64,000 nucleotides of DNA from Trebouxia sp. TZW2008 (taxonomy: Eukaryota > Chlorophyta > Trebouxiophyceae > Trebouxiales > Trebouxiaceae). This document shows positions 12,401 through 23,200 of this stretch, piece after piece. Position numbers and translations under genes: made by a program. Position 1 is the first letter of the stretch. Every line of letters begins with the position of its first letter. The stretch is from assembly GCA_002118135.1 (NCBI GenBank), contig BDIU01000025.1:92973-156972 (forward strand). Direction: 5' to 3'. The notes below the pieces were generated by a model. It saw only the letters and a program-made list of their open reading frames with translations, had not been told where the DNA came from and ran no database searches.

Positions 12401-15400
12401 TGTAACTGAACGCAGCTGCTAGATGCGCTAGCCTGTCAAGAGCTCTCGTTTCTGTGCCAGAATCCGGCTGTGCAGATGTGTGAGATGACTCAGAGCTTTC
12501 TGCATGGTTTGTGAAATTTGGTTGCATGTTGCTACTATGCAAGCAGGAGAGCTCAGTTTGCGTATGGCCTACATACCACTTGTATGTGTCCTGGGGAATT
12601 GTGTCAATGGGTTCTATTGTTACTGCCTGCATTGGTCATGTCAGATGGGGACGTTTCAAAGGGGCCAAGGTTGACTCACTGAACCACGTCATGCTGTTAA
12701 GATTGGGCTTATGCCGCTGCAACTTCCTGCATCTGCGTAGCAACAGAACAGCCTTAGCAATCCCCCCTGTGCCTCAAAAGCATATTTAGAGGCAGGTTTT
12801 GTTGACAGGGAAGAGCAGCGCAAATAGTTTTGCATGTTTTGTACTTGCTCAAGCAAACTGTTAGACCGGAGCTGATCCAAGCTCAAAATGTACGACGTGA
12901 CATGACAATGGGTCACATTTGCTCAGGTGGCCGGGGTGCTCCTCTTCCAGCCCCTATGGCCCCAGTAAGGCAAGTGCTGCAGCCTAGCGTCAAGTTGCGG
13001 CCCTTCTTCTGGTCCAAGGTGCCTGCCAACAAGGACAACATCTGGAGTCGGGTGCAGCCGCCTTTCCCTGAGCTAGAGAAGGGCCAGATGACGGCCCTGG
13101 AGCACCTGTTTGCCCAAACCGCCACCACTATCACTCCTGGCAGGAAGAAGAATTCATCTGACGGTGTGTAAATTGCATCCTTACCAGAGCACTGCTCGGA
13201 CTAATGCCTTTGCATGAGCAGCAGCTAGCAAATCAGCTTGCCTCTTGAGTTGCAGCACCTTGGTGTGCCAGTCACATGCATGCTGTGAGGGCATCAACAT
13301 CTCAATCGCAAAGCCCTTCCAAAAGGGTTGAAACAACCTTTAGATTTGGCCTTTAATTTATCAAAGTAGGTAAGACACAATATAGGCTGTCACAATGCCG
13401 TACATGCACATGTCCTGCTGCGGTCTGATGCAAAGCTTGTGTGCGGCATTCGCATCAGAAGAATGGCTGTGCAGGTGGGGTGACCCCTAGAAAAGCGGAA
13501 AAGATCAGTGTGGTGCCTCTGTCACGGGCCAACAATGTCTCCATCATGCTGACTCAGTTCTCGCAGTTCAAGAAGGGCCCACAAGAGATCCGCCGCGCCG
13601 TTGTGACTGGCGAAGGGCTGTCCTTGGAGCGCCTGGCATTGCTGCTACAGGTGGTCTCCACACTGCACACCTGTATGCCCAAGCTGTTCACGCTGAGCTT
13701 TGCATACTGCCTGTGAGCAACTTCATCCTTGCAACTGATGTGCCCAGCACACATAGGGCTTTCAAAGGTGGTGCACTAGCATACAAGCTGCAGAGACTGA
13801 AGCTGTTGATTCAAGGGCTTGAGCTGTCTGCATATTTCGTCACACTTGACAAGACATTGTAAGATGTAGCACAACATGGCTGCCTGCAGCATCTGTCTTT
13901 GACCATGAATCAGGAGCTTGCATGGCATGCAGATTGCTCCCAAGGAGGATGAGCTGAAGGCATTCCAGGCTTTCAGGGGCACATATGATGACCTGAGCCC
14001 GCCAGAGCAGTTCCTGTATGTCATGGCCAGTGTGCCACGCCTCAATGACAAAATCAATGTCCTCATCCTGATGCACCAGTTTGAGGTCAGTCTGCTGCAA
14101 TGTCTCTCACATGTCTTGTACCATCTGTACTTCTGTGACACTCAAACTAAACATTCCAGTCAAATTGCTGATTACACTGGTCACCGACACAGTAATGCAG
14201 CATGGTGCAAGAGATAGCTTTGTCAGGCTGGCTGGAAGCATTGATTTTTCTGGCAGTGATCACAATGTCACTTGCATCTTCGTGCATGTCATGTTTTACA
14301 GCCCTTGACTGACATCTCACAACGTGATACCATTGTTGCAGTGTTCTGCAAGCAGTGCAGAAAGTTTGACATGAATTTTGCAGGGCTTTGTGAGCAGGGC
14401 CAAGGCCAGCATCGACAGTGTAGACAAGGCGTGTGGGCAGTGCTCTAACTTTGATGCATCGTTGCAGGGTTTTGTGAGCAACGCAAAGGCCAGCATAAAC
14501 AGTGTAGACAAGGCGTGTGGGCAGTGCTCAAACTTTGATGCATCTTTGCAGGGCTTTGTGAGCAGTGCAAAGGCCAGCATAGACAGCGTGGACAAGGCGT
14601 GTGGGCAGGTGGGCAACAGCCGCCGCCTGCAGGAGGTACTCAGAGCTGTGCTGGCTGTTGGCAACGCCCTCAACACTGGCACTGCCAGGGCCTCTGCAGA
14701 TGGAGTCAAGCTGGAGTCTCTCATGAAGCTGGCTGATGTCAAGGTAGCTTTGCACTGCATGCCTGATGCAAAACAAGCTGGTCTGCCTAGACAGGACTCA
14801 TGCCACTCACCCAACCCTTGTGCTGGCATGTCTGTTGTTTTTGGTACATGCAACAAGCAACATGTGCTTGTGATGTACAAGTGTCCTTGCAGAGCACAGC
14901 TGCATCATGTCTGTCACTGTGCAAAGCTGCCAATCAGCACCATGAAGCCGTCAACAACATGTGTAGCAACCTTTTGCACATCAAGTCTCTGGGCGCATGT
15001 TGCTGCAAATGTCAAGCAAGATTATGGCATGACGTTGCATTGACACTTGCCCTTTTTGCAAATCAGCTTAGTATGGCAGGGGCAATACGTGCTGTCGATA
15101 GTGAAGGAATCGCATGGCATAGCCCGCAAGGACACAACTTGTCACTGCTTTGAGTGGGCTCTTGCCTGCTACAGGTGACAAGGCCCACATCAGCAGCAGC
15201 GGCAGCAACAGCAGGCAAGGCCAGTCCTCCCAAGGATGGCAAGGATGACACCCCCAATGATTCAGAGGCCGACCCCCCCAGGCCTGAAGTGCCCCCAGTC
15301 ACCACCCTGCTGGAGTTTGTGGCCTGGGTGGTGCTGACGGGGCACGCTGTCGGCAGCAAGGCTGTTGAGGACTGGAGCAAGGGGCGTGGAGGGTACCTCA

Positions 15401-16498
15401 TTGACGAGCTGCATCAGGTCAAGGAGGCCTTCGTCCGTGTCCAGGTGCCGGTTTGACCCACCTGCTAAGCTTGACTACCCTCGCATCTCATCTTTGCTTT
15501 GCGTGTGGCACACAGAGTCAAAGACCTCGCTTACTCTGCACATCTAGACAGGACGGTCTTGTGTGGACCAGCACACCTAGTCTCTTGCAGCAAATGTGCC
15601 ATTGATTAGCGCTGCATAAAACATCAAGGCCTGCTGTCCATGTCAGTGGATGAAAAGGTGCAGCTGCTCACATTTATGAGATGCATCTGCAGCATTTAAG
15701 AATGTTGCCCTTGTCAACATGCATCTCACAAGACTTATCAGATGTGAGAAGTCAGCACATGAACTTTTGCCACAGGGGGAGATGCAGGAGGCATTGAAGG
15801 CCATAGATCTAGGCGTTGCAGCTGCCACTTCTGAGTTCAAGGCTGCAGCCAAAGCTGGCAAGTCAGTAGTCACAATGAACTTGACCATCCTCAGCAATGA
15901 CCACGATGACGGCAATGGTGACAGGCAAACAGGTAGAAGCTTGTCAGGCAAGCGTGGGAGCAGCAAAACCCTCGGCTGGAATGCAGCTGCCGCAGCAAAG
16001 CATGAGACAGCTAAAGCCAGTGTGGGTTCTACTGTTGTCAGTGACAATCTGCTGTTGAAGAAGAGTCCATTGATGCAGCGGCTTGCACAGAGGGCCATGG
16101 AAAACGAGCAAGCAGCTTTGGCAGAGGGGAGGCATACAAACCGAAATGGTATGCTATATGGCTTTGTGCCCAACACTCATGTAGAAGAGGAGGCAAGTAC
16201 CTCAGGCAGGGGCTTACAGGAGGATGTGCAACAGGTCAAAGTTGAGCTGACAGGAAACGATGTTGCTGAGGAAGAGAGCCAATTCAGTGCAGTTGTAGGA
16301 GCTTTTGTGGCTGAAGCTCAGCAGCAAAAGTCTGAGATTGGCAAACATGCATTTCAGACGCACCAGAATGTGCGCAAGCTTGCGCTTTTGTTGGGAGAGT
16401 CCTCTGAATCCGAGGCTTCTGTGTTGTTCAGTAGTGTTGTCAGTTTGGCTGATAGCTTTGATGCTGCCTTCGCCAGAATTGCAGGTGTTACCAGGTGA
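5092..16498 (+). CDS. Formin with PTEN/C2-like N-terminus, FH1 and FH2 (class II type)
   Basis: Formins nucleate and elongate actin filaments. Seventeen exons fit in phase: 5092-5296, 5442-5496, 5566-5821, 6135-6293, 6826-6941, 7302-7548, 8040-8308, 8774-8884, 9689-9883, 10153-11771, 12061-12384, 12927-13163, 13475-13650, 13933-14085, 14552-14743, 15175-15444 and 15776-16498, about 1,768 residues. Residues 60-225 resemble a PTEN phosphatase fold, but the P-loop reads HTRSCSGTG, without the catalytic Cys and Arg. Residues 250-436 resemble the PTEN C2 domain. A Ser/Gln-rich linker follows, then polyproline FH1 (about 960-1185, split by an intron). FH2 has LRPFFWSKV, the NNVSIMLTQF actin-contact helix and GNALNTGT. 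An insert of about 100 residues interrupts the distal FH2. As in plant class II formins, the dead PTEN-C2 part probably binds membrane lipid. Two exons carry tandem copies (separate entries). Confidence 0.88.
6371..6461. repeat. CAG/AGC microsatellite in formin intron
   Basis: Runs of CAG units with a short interruption at 6390-6400 lie between formin exons 4 and 5. On the sense strand the tract offers many AG dinucleotides, yet the acceptor that keeps frame is downstream at 6825. It is not in a reading frame of the model. Confidence 0.9.
9451..9688 (+). repeat. Two degenerate upstream copies of the start of formin exon 9
   Basis: The first part of exon 9 (9689 onward, encoding EKTESMDGVLEEMRGN) is copied at about 9451-9505 and 9552-9645. 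The nearer copy differs by only a few bases over some 45 bp but has CCGG where the exon has CAGG, so its acceptor is lost. The farther copy keeps GCAG but has a diverged reading frame. Spacing is about 101 and 134 bp. Confidence 0.85.
14384..14608 (+). repeat. Three in-frame 84-bp copies of the start of the formin FH2 exon
   Basis: Copies start at 14384, 14468 and 14552, exactly 84 bp (28 codons) apart, and each is preceded by CAG. All encode close variants of GFVSRAKASIDSVDKACGQ. The first two are followed by an identical linker (CSNFDASLQ). No stop interrupts the set, so using the first, second or third acceptor would add 56, 28 or 0 residues to the FH2 domain without changing frame. I used the third in the model because it gives a normal-length FH2. 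Confidence 0.9.
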
Positions 16499-17241
16499 TG
16501 TGTTGAGAAGGTTCTTAGACTTTCTGATATTTGTGTGCCTTGTACTCTTGTGTCTTTGTCCAGCAAACATTTTGATTTTGACCCTCAGGGCCTTTTATGC
16601 AGGCTAACAAATGTACGTTCAGGCATTAAGCGACTACAAGTTGCCTGTGTTCATTGAGTTTAGGCTGATGCTGCCCAACAAACTTACTACCATTCCGCCA
16701 TGTCATGGACACACTCAGATCTGAATTTGTTCTCTGAAGTTCTTAATATGTCTGGAAAGACAGCTCAGCAGTACTCTACAAGTGGCAGGCAAGTAGACAT
16801 GCTGCAAGTTGCAAGAACACAATGACGATGAAAGTCACACTCTTGGTATTCTGTGCCAATTCCCTCCACGTACCTAGCTGGGCCTCCTGAGCCTGTCTAG
16901 CACACGTTTAGAATGAGGACAACCTTTTCCTCTGATGTGCAAGCTGCCAAGGTCTGACTGCTCACGCCCAGGAGCCCTTACTCACCATTTACGTCACAAG
17001 GCTCCGTGTGCCCTGCGTTGACTGCTTCGTGACTTAGCGCTTGACAGCTCGGTCGTGCGAGGTCGTTGGCAGGCACGTTGGCCGCACAAGTCAGGGCAAT
17101 TTTGCACATCATCCATTGAACGGCAACGTGCCTGCTTGTGACGCTGCATCATCTTCTGACGTCTGTTTGATCAAAACGTAAGCTAGCTTGTCGCAAGCCT
17201 TGCGCGCAAAACCATCAAAGTGTCCCTCATTTCTGCGAGCC
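16499..17241. promoter_or_regulatory. Intergenic region, formin 3' end to DENN start
   Basis: About 740 bp contains the formin 3' UTR and the upstream region of the DENN gene. The latter half (16990-17190) is richer in CpG than its surroundings, as expected near an algal promoter. No ORF or RNA gene is supported. Confidence 0.4.
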
Positions 17242-20200
17242 ATGTTCAAGAGCTGCTTCGTGGCTCGAGTGGCGGTTGAGAAGATTCGAAGTGTGGAGCT
17301 GTTTTGTACGTTCGATGATCCTCAAACCCTCGCAGCTGGTCCCCTTGACCTGCCACCAGCACAGGCCCTGGGGGGCTTTTGCTTTCCTTTGGGATCAGAC
17401 AATGTCACGCCAAAGGAGTACATGGCTCCTGAGGTACAATGCCATACTCCCCTGCACTGTGGCAGCACTCAAGCAAGCCACACATGCGGTGGACACTTGG
17501 GACACTGCTGACGTTTTATGTATGTCCTCACTTGCAGGAGTACTCCTTCACATTGACAATGGGAGATGGGTCAAGACTACATGGCTTCTGCAGGCATGAT
17601 ACATCGAACTGCTGCTGAATACCTGAGCTTTTTCTCAAACTTTTGCTTGTACAGGAGCTTTCTGCCTCCAAGGCCGGCAGCCACACTTACTCGCACAAGC
17701 AGCAGTATGCGCTATCCTCAAGTGCTGTGCATAATCAGCCAGCATCCCTGGTTCTCCTTTTACTACAAGATCTTGCAAGTCACAGAGCAACTGCTGAAGC
17801 AGGACAATGTGCTCAACACCTACAACAGCAAGCAGTTGGCACCTAACCACCCAGCCAGCCTCTTCTTGACAGACTTGTGCTATCAATGTCCCCAGACACC
17901 TATTCCTGGCAGGATCATCAGGTACTTACAACATGCTCACGGCTTCCACAGCATGGCTTGTTGGCAGGTGCTTTTGAAGCGTGTGTAGCCACGCACTCAT
18001 TGTTTTGTTCAATACGCTTGCGAGTCAGGCTTTAGACTCAAATGATTAGGTATGTACAGATGCAATCATCTCCATCCAGTCTGTCAGAGACTCTTTTGAA
18101 CCAACTAAATGTGCAAGGCACAAGTCCTTGTATCAGCAACTCTGAGCAACCTAAAGCAGGGTCAGACAGAGCAGGGCAGCTGAGCAGATGCATGCAGTGC
18201 AGGGTGCAATATCCAAAGCTGGACTCCCCCCTGAGCATCAGCCCTCCAAAGAGGATAGGTTGGACTGAAGGTGCAGATCAGCTGCTTAGCAGGTCAGCTC
18301 TGCATCAGCCTGCATGACCAGCTTGCATGATGCAAACAAGATAGCGTGCTTCACCTTGAAAACATTGCAATTGTGTGGCATTGAACACAGCATTCCTTCC
18401 ATGTCCTACAAGCAGCCTTGTGATGTGTTGTGCATCCACAGTGGCAGCACTGCCTGCTCTTACTGCAATACAGGCACTGCTATCAAATCAGCTGCTGTAC
18501 AAAAGACCTGATAGCATATTCAGCGAAATGTGGTGATTGAAACATGGATGCAGTCTTACAGACAGCCTTGGTCTGTTGCTTCAAAAGAATCAAGCAGGTT
18601 TTGTGGGCATCAGTATCAGGTTGTCTGCTAATGTTGCTAGCCTGCCTATGCTGCAATGTCAGTCAGCATTGCGGAACGCGGCATGTGGGCTTGATGCAGT
18701 CTTGTTCTGCAAGCTATGGGCGTACTCCTGCTTTTGAAGCTGTCTTGCATGCTTTCAAAGCAGACAATCCCGCTGGCTCTTTTTCCAAGGTCTGACAAGT
18801 GAAAAGCCAGACCATCACTTGTTTGTTGCCTGCAGCTCTGATCAGCACATAGAGCTAGAGATTCCACCAGACTTTGGCAATGGACCCTGGAACGCCGGCA
18901 TCCCCTTAGCCCGACTACTATGGCATGTGCCAGTGCAAGGGCTGATGACCCTGCTGGCTGCACTGCTGCTGGAGCGTAGGGTCATCCTAGTGGCTCAGGA
19001 TAGGGACAAGGTGTCAGCAGCAGTGCATGCTGCAGCAGCCCTGCTGTACCCTTTCCGCTGGCAGCATATCTACCTGCCTCTACTGCCCATTGCTCTCAAG
19101 GTCAGCAAAGCTTGGTGCCCTTCTTTCATGTTGTGCGGCTGAGTGCATGCACTACAAATGTGTCATATCAAGCCTGAGCATCTGACGTTGACAGACGCAG
19201 CCGACAGCGTTCAACTGCAATTGCAAGTATGCCAGTGCACAAAGGCATCTGTCACAAGGTTTAGCAAGCACAGCAATGTTCAAGCGGGGGGTTCTGGTCA
19301 TGAACTCTGGGTCAAGCTGTTGGACATTTGTGCAGCGCCTGCAGTCTTCTCGCAGACCTGCAGACAAGCTGCTGGCAAAGTTGGCTGTGGCTGCTCCCAT
19401 CAATTTGTCCCTAGGAAGACTTCTCAATATGTACTAGCAACAGCTAGTACATGAAGCATCAATTGCATGTGTGCTGCACATGTGGACAGGCCTACTTGAC
19501 GGCGCCCATGCCATTAAATAATACTCAAGGCATGGTGTGTCATTCTTACACGCGCCGTCGTGTGTGGGCAGGACTACTTGACGGCGCCCATGCCATTCCT
19601 AATTGGGCTGCAAGCCAGTCTGCTGCCTAGCCTGAAGCAGCTGCCCATGGACGAGGTCAGCCTGATAGACCTGGACCTGGGCACCTGCCAGCCCCCTCCA
19701 GGCTCCCCTACAGACGATGCACGCCATCTGCCCTGGGCAGACCGACTCCAAGCTGCCCTACAGGTCTGCTTTTGTCCCGAGTATCACCCAGCATATTTGT
19801 CTTGTTATGTGCTCTCAACCTATTGCTGACAGACCTGGACCTGGGTACCTGCCAGCCCTCAGCAGGTGGCGGGCGTCATCAGGCTCCCCTACAGACGATG
19901 CACGCCATCTGCCCTGGGCAGACCGCCTACAATCTGCCCAGCAAATTTGTATAGCACGCATATAAGCACCTGCTTCAGTGTTATTCTTTGTGAAGCAATC
20001 TGCAACCAGATCAGGAGTAGCAGGTTCTCTGCCATGATATCAGCAGTCTGGCTATCTGCTTTTGCATTCGCATGTATGTAGGTATTTGCTTGTGATTGTA
20101 TGTATGTATGTAGGTATGTATGTATGTATGTATGTATGTATGTATGTATGTATGTATGTATGTATGTATGTATGTATGTATGTATGTATGTATCTGCTTT

Positions 20201-23200
20201 TGCATTCGTAAATCCAGCTCATCTTGCTCCAATGACGTGCAGATCCTTTGTCTTTTGCCCCCGACCTTCTGCAGATAAGGCTGCTGTTACTAGTCCTTGC
20301 AAGTGTGTTAGCTTGCAGGGCTTTCAGAACTGCAGACCGCCACAATGCCCATGGCCATGCTGAGCTTGAAGAGCTGTCAAAATTGCAATCAATGAAAACG
20401 CTTATGGACATGCTCACAGGATGTTGCTCAAGCGGCGATGCTTATGAACATGCTTACAGGATGATGCTTATGCAGCAATGCTTATGGGACATGCTGCAGG
20501 TGGTGTATGATGGTCTGCGCAGCCCCACAGAGTTTGAGAGCACCCCAGTCATTGCTCATGTGCTGCAAGAGTACTTCCTGCGCCTGCTGGGCCGCTACAG
20601 GGAGTTCATCCAACCTGAGGGCACCCCCCAACAGCCCTCTGCAACTGCAGATGACTTCACTGGGCCAACCCTGCAGAGGTGAGACTGAACAAGCATTTTG
20701 ATAAGCAGAAACGTCCCAATTGCCTCACTCTGGTGATATGCGTGAAAGGCATGACCCACTTGCACCGCAATCGTGCTTTTCATTGCCGTGCGTTGTCTGT
20801 ATTTCAGCAACTATTGTGTGTTTCCTGCACCTGAAAGGCCTCACAGGAACGAGGAGTTCTGTTTCTAGGGGCAGCATGTCAGGTTGTGCAGTCTTCCCCC
20901 TTGTTTGGAGCATCAAAGGGCTACTGTGAGCCACTGGGATGTTTGCCTGCAGGAACAGCATGTCAGGCAGGGACGGGGAGATCAGGGCGCGCCCCTCCAG
21001 CAAGCAGAGCCCCAAAGCAGCCACTGCCGGCCGCGCTGCACCAGATGATGATGGCTACCTCAAGTAGGCTCCAATCCTCTTTCCTCAATTGATCAATGAT
21101 TGCATCACACTGCTTCTGACAGTTATTGCTGCCTTTGCACAAGCCTCTACATGCGATCTGTAACTGAAGCAATTCAGCAGTGCCTGCTATTGCACTGTGG
21201 AGGCGTGTAACTTCATGGTCGTCTGATGTTTTGACACATGTGCATATCGTGATCTGTCTTGCATGTTGCTGCTGATCTCCATGCCGCTCAGCAGCTTTGT
21301 GTACAGGCACCATTGATGTGATCCCCAACTGCTGCTATACAAATGCCTCAAAGCACAAGGTGTTGTAGTCCTTTGGCATTGGGCAACAGGGGCCTTCCAA
21401 ACATAGCAGACACCCAAGCAAAAAGTTTCCTGAGAGTCAAGCATTGCTCCAGCTGCATCATGCAGAGGATAGCATAGTTTTGGGGAAAACTTTGGTGGGC
21501 TAGACTTTCCAATGCCATCTTGAGCCCTGGCATCAAGCTTGATTATATGTTGTGTTGGCTGAGTCTGTGTACGCGAACATGAGCAAGGCTTGGTGTGCAG
21601 GGGTGATGGTTTCCAGTTTGACCACCAATCCTTTGTGGAGAGCCAGGGGCGCAACAAGAATGCACAGCAGTTTCTGAGGCTGTTCAGGCACAGCCAGCTG
21701 TACGAGGTCTTCATCAATGAGCGCCTCAAGCTGGCCAGCCAGCAGTACAAGACAGATGATAAGTTTGAGAGTAAGGTGTGCCTCTTGATCTTTTGTCAAG
21801 ATCTTTGTGTTAGCCGCTTGGTTGGAGGATCTAGGCTTTCTCTATGCAAGGTGACTCGTGCACAAGGCAGCCTATCTTATGGCACAAGGCAGTCGGCTAT
21901 ATGCAAGGCTTGGCTGTGCATCAGGCAGTCTTTTGTCTGACTTTCAAAAGTCGAATATCAGACGTCCCTACACAGACACTGAGAACAAGCCTGCCTGGCA
22001 AGACAGGACTAGGCCCACACATACCTAGCACATGTGCCGGACTGTGGAGTTATGAGCATCACACTCAGGCAATTCTTCTCATCACACACGCAATCTTCCT
22101 TATGCAAGGCTGGGGCGCATGATTGGCGTGTCACCACATTCTGACAAGCATTTAAGGCTGTCTTCTGCAAGCTGCTGCTTGGGTTTTGTAGCATGGTGAT
22201 CTTGATTCAGCTCCACATGAGTTGTGTGGCATAATCAGGATGCTTGATTATTAGTGAACTAGTCAGTCAAGGTTGTTGGCACAGTCAGTGTGTTACCAAG
22301 ATATGCATGGTGTGCAGCATGCAAACTTGTCTCCTGGATGTCAATGCCGACCTCATCCATCAAACAATTGCAAAGTGGAGATAGAGCAAGACTAATACCA
22401 TAGAAATTAGGTTGCAGCAGTACAGCATTGTGGTGCTGCGCAACTTTTGCAAGGGGTTTTTTTGCTGCATCTTGCAGGTAGCAGGAACCTGCAGCCATTG
22501 AGCTGTCAATGTTTTGCTTCCTCTTTGTCTCTGCCTTTGTGTCTGACCAGCAGCCTCAGGCGCTGTGTTGCAATGTGCAGGTGACAAAAGTCTGCATTGA
22601 CTTACTTGTCAAGCTTTTGTTTGTTCCTGCTGGTTGCTGCTTTCATTATGTACCAGTAGCTACAGGCGTCCAAGTCCAAAGTGCAGACAGCAGAAGACTG
22701 CAAACACATGCTGATCATTGATGTTTCTCTCCTTGTCTCTGCCTTGACCTCTTTATGGCTTAAATGACTGCTTGTGCCAATTGCAGGTAGCAGAAGCATG
22801 CAGCCGCAGGGCACAAAGCTGGAGTACGTTTGCCAAGGTGGGGCAAGCTGTGCAGGGCAGCGGCTCCTCTGTCAGCAACCTGTCTGACCTCATGCACAAG
22901 GGCCGCAACATGGTCAAGGCAAGCTCCCATTTATTTATTTGTGTTCATGCATTCTAATTGTATGCTAGGCAGGCTCAGCAGGCCCAGCTAGCTACGTACT
23001 GGAACAATCAATTGCCTCCAATTTGGTCCTGTGCTGACCTGAACCATTTGCACTGAGCATGGAGCGAAGTGAGGTCCTTGTTCACGGTTGTTTGCCAAGT
23101 GTATTGGGCTTGCCCCTAGCCTAGCAAGCTCCCACTGCATCCCGCACCCCTGCTCTAGAGTAACGGAATGTGCAAAATTCGCAGACTTTTGAGCACCCAG

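Noticed and set aside
17188..17241. Earlier start for the DENN protein
   Set aside because: The extension begins with TTG; the first in-frame ATG is at 17242, just before the DENN-like sequence.
20011..20363. Repetitive Tyr-Ile-His-Thr and Val-Cys-Met-Tyr frames
   Set aside because: They are translations of the TATG microsatellite in a DENN intron.
22470..22700. Possible further echoes upstream of DENN exon 11
   Set aside because: A GCAGGTAGCAG block and a TTTGTCTCTGCC block recur, but matches are short and interrupted, so I did not list them as a firm repeat.
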